In this document: in pieces, positions 1-10,843 of the stretch
How positions within the stretch are numbered: position 1 is the first letter of the stretch
How the letters are laid out: the number at the start of each line of letters is the position of its first letter
Source of the DNA: Vicia villosa
Taxonomy: Eukaryota > Streptophyta > Magnoliopsida > Fabales > Fabaceae
Reading direction: 5' to 3'
Length of the DNA: 64,000 bases
NCBI RefSeq assembly: GCF_029867415.1
Contig: NW_026705157.1
Span: 62,001-126,000, forward strand
The notes under the pieces: generated by a model
Databases searched by the model: none
What the model was told of the DNA's origin: nothing
The model's input: the letters and a program-made list of their open reading frames with translations, nothing else
Program-made: the position numbers and the translations under genes

Positions 1-1687
1 ATACTACCTGCTTTATTTTGCTTTGAAAAACAAACATCAGTTTTGAAACTTAGGATTTGGATTGATTTAGAACATGGAATTCATATAAACAGTAGGATAA
101 AAATGTTCAGGGATATTTTTCACCCATGTTCAGACTTAAGATCTCTATATTTAAATCTATCAAAAACACTTTGAGATATAAATAACTTCACCAACACATG
201 TCTGATAAATAAAAACATTGAAAACGGAGACTTCTAAAAAACACAAAGTTTATAACACTCCATAAATCATCTGGTTAAGAACAAAATACTACAAATATAT
301 TAAAAGCAAGCAGAAAATGATTTCAAATAATAAGCAAAGAAAGATGAAACATATATGATGCCGGCGAAATATTATCCGGTTAAGAATAACATAGGATGGA
401 TAAATGAAAGCATTATAAAATGATATCAAATAATAAGGAAAGAAAGATGACGGCAGAAGAAAGAAGAAAAATTCCATGCAGCCGAAAAAACTATGGAAAC
501 GAAGATGAAAAGAAACATTTTGCTTGATAAAATGGAAATGAATAATATAAAAGAGTTTGATGGTCAGTTTTGTGGAAGAGAATGAATTTATAGATGGAGG
601 GAAGGAATTGGAAGGAACTTTGGTTCAAATTGCCTAACTTAGGTTTGCTTGGAATGACTAAAAGCAACGTGTTAAATGGACTACCTATTCCAATAAAAAT
701 ATAATTAATTAGGGCTAAAGGCAATTGAATAGGTTTAGGTGTGTAATAATTACGTTTAGGGTTAATGAAAGGTTACTAAATAATTATAATATTTATTTGT
801 TAATTTAAATATTAAGGGAGATGCAAATACTTTTATGTCCCCGTTTATCACTCTCAAAATGGTGATAAGAGGGATAATTAAAAGATTTCATATGTATTCT
901 ACTTTATTATATTAAAAGTAGATATAATTATTAATAACCTGATAATAATAAAACTTAAACCCCTTATTAACTTAATAACCCCAACCTAATAATAACCAAA
1001 ATAAATAATTAATCCAATAGTTAGAAATTGATAAATAAATGGGTTAATGAACTTTTTGGTCCCTCTAAATATTGCAGATTTCGTTTTTAGTCCCTCCAAA
1101 ATTTTCCATTAAGAAATCGTCCCTCCAAAATTTTTCGTCTAAACTATTGGTCCCTAACGTCAAATTTGCTAGAGATCAGCTACGAATTTAGCCACCGATT
1201 AGCTACGAAATTTGACGTTAAGGACCAATAGTTCTGAAGAAAATTTTTGAAGGGACGATTTCTTGAAGGAAAATTTTGGAGGGACTAAAAACGAAATTTG
1301 AAATATTTAAAGGGACGAAAAAGTTCATTAACCCTAAATAAATTGTAAAAATTGAAATACCTAAGATAAATAGGTGGGCCAAACATTTCAATATTCAGCC
1401 CCAATGAATTTTAACCACACCCCTTTTTCTTTGTATGAGCCCTTTAGACAATAATAACCCATTATATTTAAAATAGATTGCGAGAATAAAACCCAAAATA
1501 AAATATGTAGGCCCAATGTTTGGGGCCCCAGTATCTACGCCTCTATTTTAATTCTAACCAATTTATAAGAGAATGAGTTTAACAATAGAGATGTTAGACC
1601 CTGTGGCTCCCCTTTTTTTTTTGTATATCCCTAAGGAATTAATTTTAACAAGACGTAAAAAGATCGGGTAAATTTTGGGGTATGACA
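1..1687 (-). mobile_element. Gypsy (Ogre/Tat-type) LTR end, rest outside the window
   Basis: No gene is supportable in this AT-rich stretch. Its right edge reads AAATTTTGGGGTATGACA, the same terminus as the well-defined minus-oriented Ogre-type LTRs further along (18947, 37959, 47227). I therefore read it as the 5' end of a minus-oriented LTR whose other end lies left of base 1. The target duplication cannot be checked. A separate MITE sits inside it. Confidence 0.4.
1041..1334. mobile_element. Mutator-type foldback MITE
   Basis: A 294-bp element that is almost entirely inverted repeat. The arms of about 130 bp begin GGGTTAATGAACTTTTT and end AAAAAGTTCATTAACCC, with a short central loop near 1170-1200. 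It is flanked by a perfect 9-bp direct repeat TAAATAAAT (1032-1040 and 1335-1343). A 9-bp target duplication with long terminal inverted repeats is the hallmark of Mutator-like elements. It has no coding capacity, so it would need transposase in trans. Confidence 0.85.
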
Positions 1688-3002
1688 TCTAAAACATCCA
1701 GAGTCATCCGTTAGTGTCTAGGTTTTCATGTTTTGGAGTACTGTTTATTTTTGTTGTTTGTCATTTGATGTTTGTTAACTATGTTTGTTTGTTATTGATG
1801 TTATTTTATTTTCTTTACCTAATCGAAACATGTACTAGCAAAAAAGATGATGCAATAAAAAATGCGTGTGTCCAAAATATGCAAATAATACAACCATAAA
1901 AACATAATTCTACATAGGCCCTCCACGGGAAACATCGGCCAACCTAGCTAAAATAGTATGAACCTCACAATCAGGGTTCACCAAACTCATGAGGCTATCT
2001 AAGTGAACGGTGATGTACTTTAGGCGGCTGTCCTGGTCACCTGCTAGAGGTGGAGATAGTGGTGGTGGATCGGATGAATTCCTGGTAGCTGAAGACTCTG
2101 GAACATCAGATGATGTGGCATGTGGTATGACCCTAGGGTGTGACATACTGTGGAACCACTCCAAGTATCCATCCTCGCACTGCCCAGGCTCCTGAACCTT
2201 AATGGCTATATCAATGATCTCATGGGGGGAGTTGATGATGTGACTCTGAAACCATTGATCAATGCCACCAGCATGAGCCTATGGGATCAGACGTGGGATG
2301 CCCTGTATATAACCATACTGGCGTAGACACCTCTCAGGAAAGTTTCTAGCCACATGGCTCTCCCGTCTGACATATCCTGAATATAAAGTAGATACCTCAA
2401 AAGGACGATGAGGGCAGTGAGCTGTATACGGTGTCCAGATGACATCATCCAAGGTCAGAGCATCTATCCTCCTTTTGTACTCTATCAACCCTCCTGGAAT
2501 GGCCTGTTTGGCCTTCCACCTCTTCGCGCATGGGTCAGAAGCCGCAACATGCTGGATCTTACGCTCACTTTTTTTAGGGAAGTGCTCGTAGATCTAACAC
2601 TGCATAAAAAAATCATAAAATACATACACCCAAATAATTAAACACAAAACTATCTAATAAACTATAATATACCTGTAACAAGCTCAGGTAACCAGCAAGT
2701 TGTCTGGTGTCAGGATGAGATGCAACATCAAGCGCGGTGTACAACATCATCAATGCCACCACTCCCCAGGCCCAACATGGGGTGTCAAGGGCACGGAATA
2801 GAGAAAGGTATCAAACATCTATATAAAATCTAGACTTGTCCGTAAAGAAAGTACATGCCACTAGATGTAGCATGTATGCCCTAGCGGCAGCCTGGTACCT
2901 CTCTGCATCCACAAGCTCCTGATAAGTAGTCCTCAACCAAGACATCATAAGATGAAAGCCCCGAGTCTCACCAAACTCAGGTAGCAAATCCACCTCATCA
3001 AC

Positions 3003-4412
3003 TGATCAATGGTTTTACACCTTTATTTACCATTGTTTTTAGTTGTCTTTGATTTATTTTATTAAGTGTTTTATTGCTTTATTCGTCATTTTATGCTTTG
3101 GTGTCAAGTTTCAGTGTTTGTAGGCTCAGATGAATGACGTGAGAGAAATCAGTACAAAACAGTGCAAAACGGAAGAAAAGAGCAAAAATTGGCCAAACGT
3201 GTTTCCAAACGCGTGTGAAGCTTGAAAAAGTCCTGTCTGCTGGGAGAACGCGTCCTTAGACACGTTTGGAGCAAATAAAATACTGCATTATGAGGAAACA
3301 CGTCCCCACACGCGTGCCAGTCTTACAAGAAGCTAGAAAACAACTTATCTGCCCACACGCGTCTCCACACGCGTGTCATCTACCAAAACGCATCTCCAGG
3401 CGCGTGTCATATTCCAAAACGCGTCCCCACACGCGTGTCATGAGGAAGATTAACAAAGGAAAAATGGGACTCTGCTCAGACGTGTCCCTAGACGCGTGTC
3501 ATTGTGCCAAACGCGTCCCCACACGCGTGTGCACGCGCTATTATGGGGCTGATTGTCTGAAAAGCCTAGAAAGGCGACAATAAAAGGAACAAAACGCGTT
3601 GGCACAGGGGTTGGACGATTTTGGAGATGAAAAACACTGTAGACGACTGGAGAACTTAGATTTTATGCAAGGATTAAAGATTTCCATGAGCTTTTTCCAT
3701 TGAAGATCCAATTCCTTTGATTTATCTGTAATGTCTACAATCCAAACTATGTTTTCTGTTATTGTTATGTGTAGCTAAACCCCCCATTGCTAGGGGGTGA
3801 CCCTGATTCAGATTGTAATGAATTTTTTTAATTGATGCAATAACATTTTGGTTTTCAAAATTGTTCATTTGTTCTACAACTATTCTTAATGCTTTAACCG
3901 TCGGAAAAATGGATTCTGAATTTGCATGAATAATTTAAGCTGGCCAGCCATTATTTGTTGATCTGAGAACGTAGGATAATAAATATCACCTAGGACTAGG
4001 GATACTTTATCTTAACTGTTAATTCTTGTTATTGGAATGCTTGATCATAACCTCAATTGCCTATGGACATAGTAATTAGGTTATGATGTCAAATATCTTT
4101 TCACTAAGGACTTAGGATTAGATACTCTAGAGAACTGGTAATCAACTAATGAAAATTACTTTGTTGCATTGAGAAGGTAAATTTGTTGCATGAAGAATCA
4201 TTCACCGAGCCCTGGAAATCTACTCATCTCTGTTCAATATTTCAATATTTTATTTCTTTACTTTAATTGCAATTTCATTCAAAACCAATCAAAACCCCTT
4301 GTAACTTTTGTTTAATTGAAATTTTGATAAAACTCTGTATCGTCAAGCAGTCATTGAGATTCGATACTTGGGATTGTCCCATTACAACTACATAGGCATA
4401 ATTAACCATGCA
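3003..4412 (+). mobile_element. Solo LTR of a gypsy element inside the MAIN-like pseudogene
   Basis: About 1.4 kb of noncoding sequence interrupts the otherwise continuous mobile-domain reading frame. It begins TGATCAATGGTT and ends AACCATGCA, a short imperfect inverted repeat with TG...CA ends. Near its right end are phrases typical of Athila-type LTRs (ATTGAGATTCGATACTTGGG). No internal region, primer site or second copy is present, so it is a solo LTR. I could not find a clean target duplication; the right boundary may be off by some bases and the lineage is uncertain. Confidence 0.6.
3197..3529 (+). repeat. Array of paired ACGCGT-like palindromes in the solo LTR
   Basis: Eight pairs of ACGCGT or close variants (ACGTGT, ACGCAT, GCGCGT), typically ACGCGTCCCCACACGCGTGT. 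Pair members start at 3197/3209, 3248/3262, 3300/3310, 3357/3369, 3388/3400, 3419/3431, 3480/3492 and 3511/3523. Six of the eight pairs are spaced exactly 12 bp. The array ends about 50 bp before a TATA-like AATAAAAGG (3579-3587), a position expected of U3 promoter elements. Confidence 0.8.
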
Positions 4413-5402
4413 CACCGCCGTCGCCTAGTCCCTATAAACTGGTGTGAAAAATGTACCAGCAATTGGAATGTGAAAGAGTGCATCCACATCATCTAAAGTC
4501 ACCGTCATCTCCCCAAATGGAAGATGGAAAGATGATGTCTTCGGGTGTCGCCTCTCAACAAAAGCTGATAATAAGGAGGCATCCAACATCGTCAAGGAGC
4601 ATCCAGTAAAGTCCATCAGATGGAAATCCTCAACTATCCTCCTCACCTGCTCAGGCATCCGACTCTCGGGGAAGTTCTTCAACTTTGACCCATGAGAAGC
4701 GACCTTCAACATTGGACGCTCTTGTAACAAAATAATACAATTAATCATTTAAACAAGACCAATATTACAAGACCAATATTACAAGACCAACATTACAATT
4801 GGTATAAATCAAATCGCATAATAAACATAAAAATTAAGCATTTAAATAAGACCAATATTACATACCTCGCCATGCCATATCCTATAAGCGACATGGTCAG
4901 CGTATCTCGTCAACACGGACCTCTCAGAAGGTCCTCCAGGGAAACCTCCATCTGTGCGTACTGATGGCTCCGTAGATGGACAAGTGGTAGTGTCTATATC
5001 CTGAACGACCCGCTCCTGAACCACCTGATCCTGAACCACCGTCTGCTGAACCTCCTGGACCACCGGCTCAACAACCACCTGAACCACCGGCTCATCAACC
5101 ACTTGCTCCTTAGCCACTTGATCCTCAGCCACCTGCTTCTCACCCACCAGATCCTGAATTGTCTACACCTGAACCACCGGCTCCTCCACTGTAGTGGATA
5201 CTCTACCAGTCCAGTGGCGAGGTACGCAGAACCCCGCCACCGCCTGCTGCTCATTCCTTTGTTTCCGGTTAGAACCGATTGGAGGAAGGCGTCCAACACG
5301 TAGCTCTGAGGCCTGCGCCTCATCATCAGCTCGAGCAACTGCACCTGCTCTATTAGTGGTCTCTCGCATAATAGAACTGTCCCTGCCTCTGGTCCTCACT
5401 GC

Positions 5403-6724
5403 AAATTTAAAAATATAAGGAAAATAGCTTTTTTTTTAAATTGAAATATTGGAAATTTCAAATTTTCCAATATTATAATATGCACCGAAAATTTCAAAAT
5501 TTCTGGTAATATGCAAATGATAATAGTACTAGAAATTTTGGAATTTCTTATAGAAAATATCAGAAATTTTCAAATATCCGATATAAAATACCATAAATTT
5601 TCAAATATCAGGTATAAAATACCGTAAATTTCAAAATTTCTAGTAGAAAAGAGCGTAAATCTTACTTGTTTTCATCAAATTTTCGATATCGTCAAAAATT
5701 TTGAAAAATATGGTTTCTCACGTAAAATTCTGAAAATGTGGTAATGAAAACTGGTTAGACAATTTGGTTTTTCATAGGTTTGGGGGGGTGCATGTACAAT
5801 TTGGAGGGTGGCATGTATAATTCTCGTGAATTATGAGAGAGTTATGAGACAAATTGAATATATAATATGGGCCAGAGTGAGTGTGTTGGACTAATGTGCA
5901 TAATTTTATTCGGTTAGACTTCGACATGTTCAGAGTAAATTCGCAGGGGGCTCTATGCAAAATTTGGGAATGGGCCATGAAGCAAAAATGAAGTTGATGT
6001 CGATAGTGACTTTGTGTCAAAAGATGAGCTTGTTCCGATGAAAAACGAGTGAGATATGAATTTTTGAATATCCAGCAGTCAACATACAAACGAACAGCAC
6101 TATGTTTAGCGTCTGTGGAAGACCCTGACACGTATTCGCACAAAAACTAGTATTGATCGGGGAAGAATCCGAACTCGGGCTTCAAAGCAAAGTCGTAGAT
6201 CTCTGAGTAGGGGAAATTATGTAAAAAGATGAGCTCAATCGGATAAGAAACGACCGAGTGAGATATGAATTTTTGAATATCCAGCAGTCAACATACCAAA
6301 AAACACCACTATGTTTAGCATTTGTGGAAGACCCTGGCACGTATTCGCATAAAAAACTAGTATTGATCGGGGAAGAATCCGAACTCGGGATTCAAAGCAA
6401 AGTCGTAGATCTCTGAGTCAGGGAAATTGTGTAATAAGATGAGCTCAATCGGATAAGAAATGACCGAGTTATGAATTTTATCGTGAAACAACTAAATGAA
6501 TTTCCCTTTTCGGTTCAACATTATCGTTTTGTGAAATAAACCAAAAACGAAGGTCTTCATAGCACCGTTCGGACTCGAGGTCTAAAGATAAATCATATCT
6601 GACAAAATTTGTGAAATAATGCCGCCAAGATGGGCTTGATACGATAAAAATTGAAGTTATACCATTTTGAATCTTGTCAGACCGTGCCCGAAAACAGATT
6701 TTGCCAGTAAAATCATGATGCTTT
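5403..6724. other. AT-rich noncoding remnant with a tandem duplication
   Basis: No credible gene. The part 5440-5760 is rich in AAATTTTC/GAAAATTT runs. From about 5760 the text resembles the worn gypsy LTR material near 20.3-20.9 kb (phrases such as 'agttatgaattttgc'). I take it as an old retrotransposon remnant, with moderate doubt. Confidence 0.35.
6046..6475. repeat. Tandem duplication, unit about 209 bp, two copies plus a partial third
   Basis: The phrase CGAGTGAGATATGAATTTTT starts at 6046 and again at 6255. The following ~209 bp (AGCAGTCAACATAC, GACACGTATTCGCA, TTGATCGGGGAAGAATCCGA, GTCGTAGATCTCTGAG) repeat with few changes. A third copy begins near 6464 and diverges. It looks like unequal exchange inside an old LTR. 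Confidence 0.8.
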
Positions 6725-9700
6725 TGTAATATTCTGGAATTTTTGGTGCATAATGTCGCTACGGCGAAAAATATATATCAGAGTCGCCGCTAATATATTT
6801 ATCCCATTGAGGGAAAGGAATATTAGAAAACCTAACTCAAATAAGAACGAGGTCTTACGACCAGAGAACAGGGTACGGGAGTCGGTTACGCAAGGGGAAG
6901 GTGTTAGCACCCCTCACGTCCGTTGTACTCGACGGTATCCACCTATGTTTGTTTCTATCTAAAGGGTGTAAAATATGTCTAAACCTAAATGTGAATGAAT
7001 GCAAAAGAAACACGAGGAAAAGAAGGAGTTATTACAATTTTGCTCGCTTAGGCCCCGCGACCCAATGCCTACGTATACCTTACCAGGAATGAAAGCGACC
7101 GTAGTTCGGCTAAAAAATTTCCATTTGTTTTGGTGTTTTTTAGGTGAACAGAGGTTAAGGTCACAATCCAAGATGCTTAACCTTTGGAGGCTTATACGCC
7201 TAAGTATGGAATGGACTTAACTTGTTCTTAGAAGAAAAGGAACACGTGTTTGTGTTTTTTGATGTAATTCCATGATGAACAAAACCCACTACAAGGCTTC
7301 GCATCACTTCCTTACTTTGTTTAAATCTGAACATTTATTAAGTATTTTGGGTGTTTTTGATTTAGTATTTTTAAAGGGAATTTATTTGTGACTTGGATCA
7401 TACAAAAAAGATTTAAGTATTTAGAGAAATACACCAAGGTCTACACCTCAATCATTTCTCTAAGTAGCGGTTAAGAAATACACCGAGGCCTACGCCTCAT
7501 TCATTTCTCTCTCACTAAGTAGAAAAGAAATACACCGGGACCTACGTCCCAATCATTTCTTTCCCACTATAAAAGAAATAGCAGTATGATCCTCGTCGGT
7601 ATTTATTAGGTTTTTCAAGATCGAAAAAGAAAAAGGAATAAAAAAGGGGGAGACTAACCTAATTAAGTCTAGCCTAATGATTGTTTATGAAATTCTAAAT
7701 CCTAATTAAGAACTAAACTAAAATCTAAGGGGAATTAACTAAGCAAAAGAAATGGGAAAAAGTCATTTAAGTTGACCAAAGTCAACTTTAACAACTAAGG
7801 GTATTTTAGGCATTTCACAAAATATTGAAAATATTCACAAAAATAAAAGAATTAAATTCTAAATCTACAAGAAAAAATATTCACAAGCATTTTGGTATTT
7901 TTCATTTAACCTAAAAGCTATTTTTTCATGAATTAAAACTAAAAACTAAACATTTTTGTTTATTACTAATATGGACCAATCAAAATTTAAAGAGAAAATA
8001 ACAAAACAAATCAATTAAGAATTCCAAAAATAAAATCTATGTGTTCTAAAAATCCTAATTGATTATAAACATTTTTTATCACTTTTTTATAACATGGAAA
8101 TTGAATTAATCAAACAAAATTAAAGAGGAAAAAACAATTTTAAAACAATTAAAAAAACTGTTTCGGGGGGTGCAAAAGCAATTTTGAATGAACTGGTTTC
8201 TATTTGAAGGCGCATGGGCCTGTAACTAGGTGGTGCTGGTAACAAAAACGAACTAGGCCCATACAGAAAACGTGGCCCATATACACTACCATTATCCCAT
8301 TTTTATTCATTTTATTTATCAATACTCAGTAGTTAGTATTATCATTTTTTGAATATTAACATGCAACGTGACATGTAGTGCACCTTTATCAATTGGTCAG
8401 TGTGAAGTTAAGTCACATAAGACAAAATAGAAAACCCAGCCAGTCAGAACCTGCCACCTCATATTCCAATCATGTGAATGAAGACAAAATAAGAACAGAA
8501 AAAGAAAACAAACCAATAACAGTTGGCCACGTGTGCGAATGGAAAAAACAAAGAGAAACCATCAGACGCCGGAATTATATTCCGGTCGTCTTCTCAGTTT
8601 AAACACCCTACCTGAGCTATGAACAAATGCCTAGAAATATGAAACGCGACCATCGCTCGACTCGAAATTAGCTGCTGGATCCAAATCTGGCCTCCGTTTT
8701 CAATGAAACTCGACCTAATTCCTAAATTGAAGACTTTTCTAAAGCCCTAACCTACCAGATTCTCATTAAAACATAAATCAACACCACACGCTCCTTCATA
8801 CACATAGGCTAAGTTCAAATGTGACACGCAAACTCAATGAAACAAAAGCATTAACATGGATCAAGAATCACATTATACCAAATCAATATGCAACATACAA
8901 CCACCAAAAACATGCGAGCCTAGCTCCAGCCTCCCGGTGGTGAGGAGCACGCAGATGCATCTATCTATATGCCCTAAACTCATGTTACTAGAATGCTTAG
9001 AAGCTCATAACACTTACCTGAACGATTCTTGAACGATTCTCCAAGAAAACTCTACAAGCTCCTTTAGATCTTGATGCCAAAACTCACAGCAGATTCAATC
9101 TTCTGAAAAATAAACTCAGAGGCTTTTGGACGATTCAGATGCGATCGAATCTTGGAGATAACTGACGGCACGATGAAGGTTATCATTGAAACCGGTTAGT
9201 GATGGTCCATAATGAGTAGATTAAGATGATGGTGGTGCAAGGAGATTTAGAAAGAGTGAAGACTGATGATGATTATGGAGAGTTCCGATGAGACTTATGA
9301 GTTTCCTTTGATGATTGTTGAGGATGATGATGAGAGAGAAGAGAGATAATGGCTGTTGTAGTTTGTTACGTTTTTGTTATGGAGGTTGAGGTGGTTAGGA
9401 TGGTTGAAGATGATTGGAAAACGGTTGTGGTTGTTGGCGAGAGGATGATGAGATGATGAATGAAGATAGAGAGGAGAGAGTGATGATGAGAGAAGAGAGT
9501 GATGATGAGATAAGAGAGAATGAAAACTGGAAAAAGAATGGAATGAAGCCTGTCCATTGTGTGAAGAAAAGATGGTTTGTATATGGAGTGTGTATGCTAG
9601 TGTTATGGTGTGGCGCTGTAGAGGATAATTCCTTTTTTTTCTTAGCATGTAAGTTGTTGTGCTTTTATAGTAGCATGCTCTTCTTCTTTCGCGTATGCAG

Positions 9701-9760
9701 CATTCTGTATGGTTGAGAGGAGAAAATGTATTGATAACCTCTTTGTGAAATTCTAGTATG
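6725..9760 (-). mobile_element. Degenerate Ogre/Tat-type LTR
   Basis: Contains the conserved order seen at the 3' end of the intact Ogre LTRs read on the minus strand: AGAGTCGCC (6770), a GGGAAGGTGTTAGCACCCC phrase (6893-6912), then short tandem units. The left edge TGTAATATTCTGG at 6725 resembles the TGTAATACGG edge of better copies. No matching target duplication was found and the right edge is unclear (ATGACA at about 9765 is one candidate). The TC-rich open frame on the minus strand at 9295-9777 is low-complexity and not called as a gene. Confidence 0.5.
7421..7576. repeat. Short tandem units within the LTR, about 53 bp x 3
   Basis: Three consecutive units of the form GAAATACACC...CCTACG...CAATCATTTCT start near 7421, 7475 and 7528. 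Each is itself partly palindromic (GAAATACACC / ATTTCTCTC). Confidence 0.7.
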
Positions 9761-10838
9761 ACAGACTCGGATGTCATTCACGATGTCAAGACATCTGATC
9801 TGTTATTAATGTAGCAGAGGCAGAACAGAAACATCCCCTAACTTTTAATTACCCCTAAACAGGAGTCAATGAGACCTGGGATCACATATGTTCAGTCAAC
9901 ATAACTAGATTGTAAAGTTTATATGGTTTTGTAAAGGAACAGCTAACACTTCTGAACCTGATGTTATAAACGATGTCATAACATCCATGACTGAACAAAT
10001 AACACAATGCAGAAGATAAATAACACAGTTAATTGTTAACCCAGTTCGGTCTAACTACCTACTCTGGTGGCTACCAAGCCAGGAAGAAGATTTCACTATC
10101 AGTAGTACAATTTTATGTAAACAACCTCAGGTTTACAGATAAACAACCTCTGGTTTACCTAGTCACTACCCAACACAACCTTTATCTCAGACATCCATCC
10201 AAGATAAGAGAACCTCTGGTCACTCCCTAGTGATACCTAACTGTTACAACCCTGCAACAGCTATTTACATAATTAACAATGAACAATAACTTGATCTTGC
10301 TTCACAGCTTCGATCAAGAATACAATACTCAACTCTTACCTGCAGGTTTCGAGTGAGAACAATCACTTCTCTTACCTACAGGTTTCGAGAAGGACATGGC
10401 AGCCATCCCACAACCTGGGTGGTCTACCTATAGAAACCCTAATGACTACATCTTTTCTAAACAAGGTTTTCTATATAAAACTAGGTTACAAAGATTTCTA
10501 TTTATAACCTATTCCCAATTGGACTTGGGCTTACAAATCGCAGCACTCCTTGATGTTACAAATCTGCAGAAATCTTCTGCTACAATCAAGGTCTTTTTAA
10601 TCATGAGTTTCCTAATTTATCTCTAAATTAGAAACTGCTGAATCTTCAATCTTCTGATCTGATTCTTCCTGAATCTTCAATCTTCTGATCTGATTCTTCC
10701 TGAATCTTCAATCTTCTGATCTGATTCTTCAATATTCTTTTGACCTTTAAATTTGTGCCACATAGGATTACAAAATATTCTACGAATATCCTGTATCTGT
10801 TGAGTAACAAACTGAGTCTTCTTTCCAGTTCTGCAGGG
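9761..10838. mobile_element. Copia (SIRE/Maximus-like) LTR fragment, left part
   Basis: Noncoding. It carries GATGTCAAGACATC and GATGTCATAACATC palindromes and the phrase GTTAACCCAGTTCGGT followed by 'ctaccaagccagg', which I associate with legume SIRE/Maximus LTRs. It is cut at 10843 by a solo Ogre-type LTR and resumes at 14607 with GATGTCATGAG. Orientation and true ends were not determined. Confidence 0.4.
10651..10736. repeat. 30-bp tandem repeat, three copies
   Basis: The unit TCTTCAATCTTCTGATCTGA...TTCCTGAA repeats three times with almost no change, just left of the solo LTR. Confidence 0.85.
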
Positions 10839-10843
10839 GCGAT

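Larger units (their letters stand above)
1910..5402 (-). pseudogene. Plant mobile domain (MAIN-like) protein, decayed and interrupted
   Basis: Recognised as the plant mobile domain family (MAIN/MAIL-like, often annotated 'PP7 long form homolog'). Family members act in gene silencing and meristem maintenance, and related copies are common in transposons. Exon 1 (about 5399-4866) is rich in Val/Gln/Glu-Pro repeats and ends in an FPGGP...WHGE block. A GTATGT intron (4865-4719) follows. Exon 2 (from 4718) carries SFHLPFGEMTVTLDDVDALF and, beyond an inserted LTR, TRGFHL...YQELVDAERY. A second intron is at about 2672-2600. Exon 3 has IPGG...DDVIWTPYTAH, ERCLRQYGYIQGIPR and GQCEDGYLEWF. In-frame stops occur near 5163, 4425, 2811, 2595 and 2279, the expected initiating ATG is absent before VRTRG, and a solo LTR splits exon 2. 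Clearly non-functional; the family call is firm. Confidence 0.85.

Noticed and set aside
4994..5344. Trp/Arg-rich 116-residue minus-strand frame
   Set aside because: Shadow of the MAIN-like exon 1 repeat in another frame; the Val/Gln/Glu-rich frame is the one matching the family.
9295..9777. 160-residue minus-strand frame rich in Ser/His/Leu
   Set aside because: Low-complexity GATGATGA/GAGAGA stretch inside a degenerate LTR; no start context or family resemblance.
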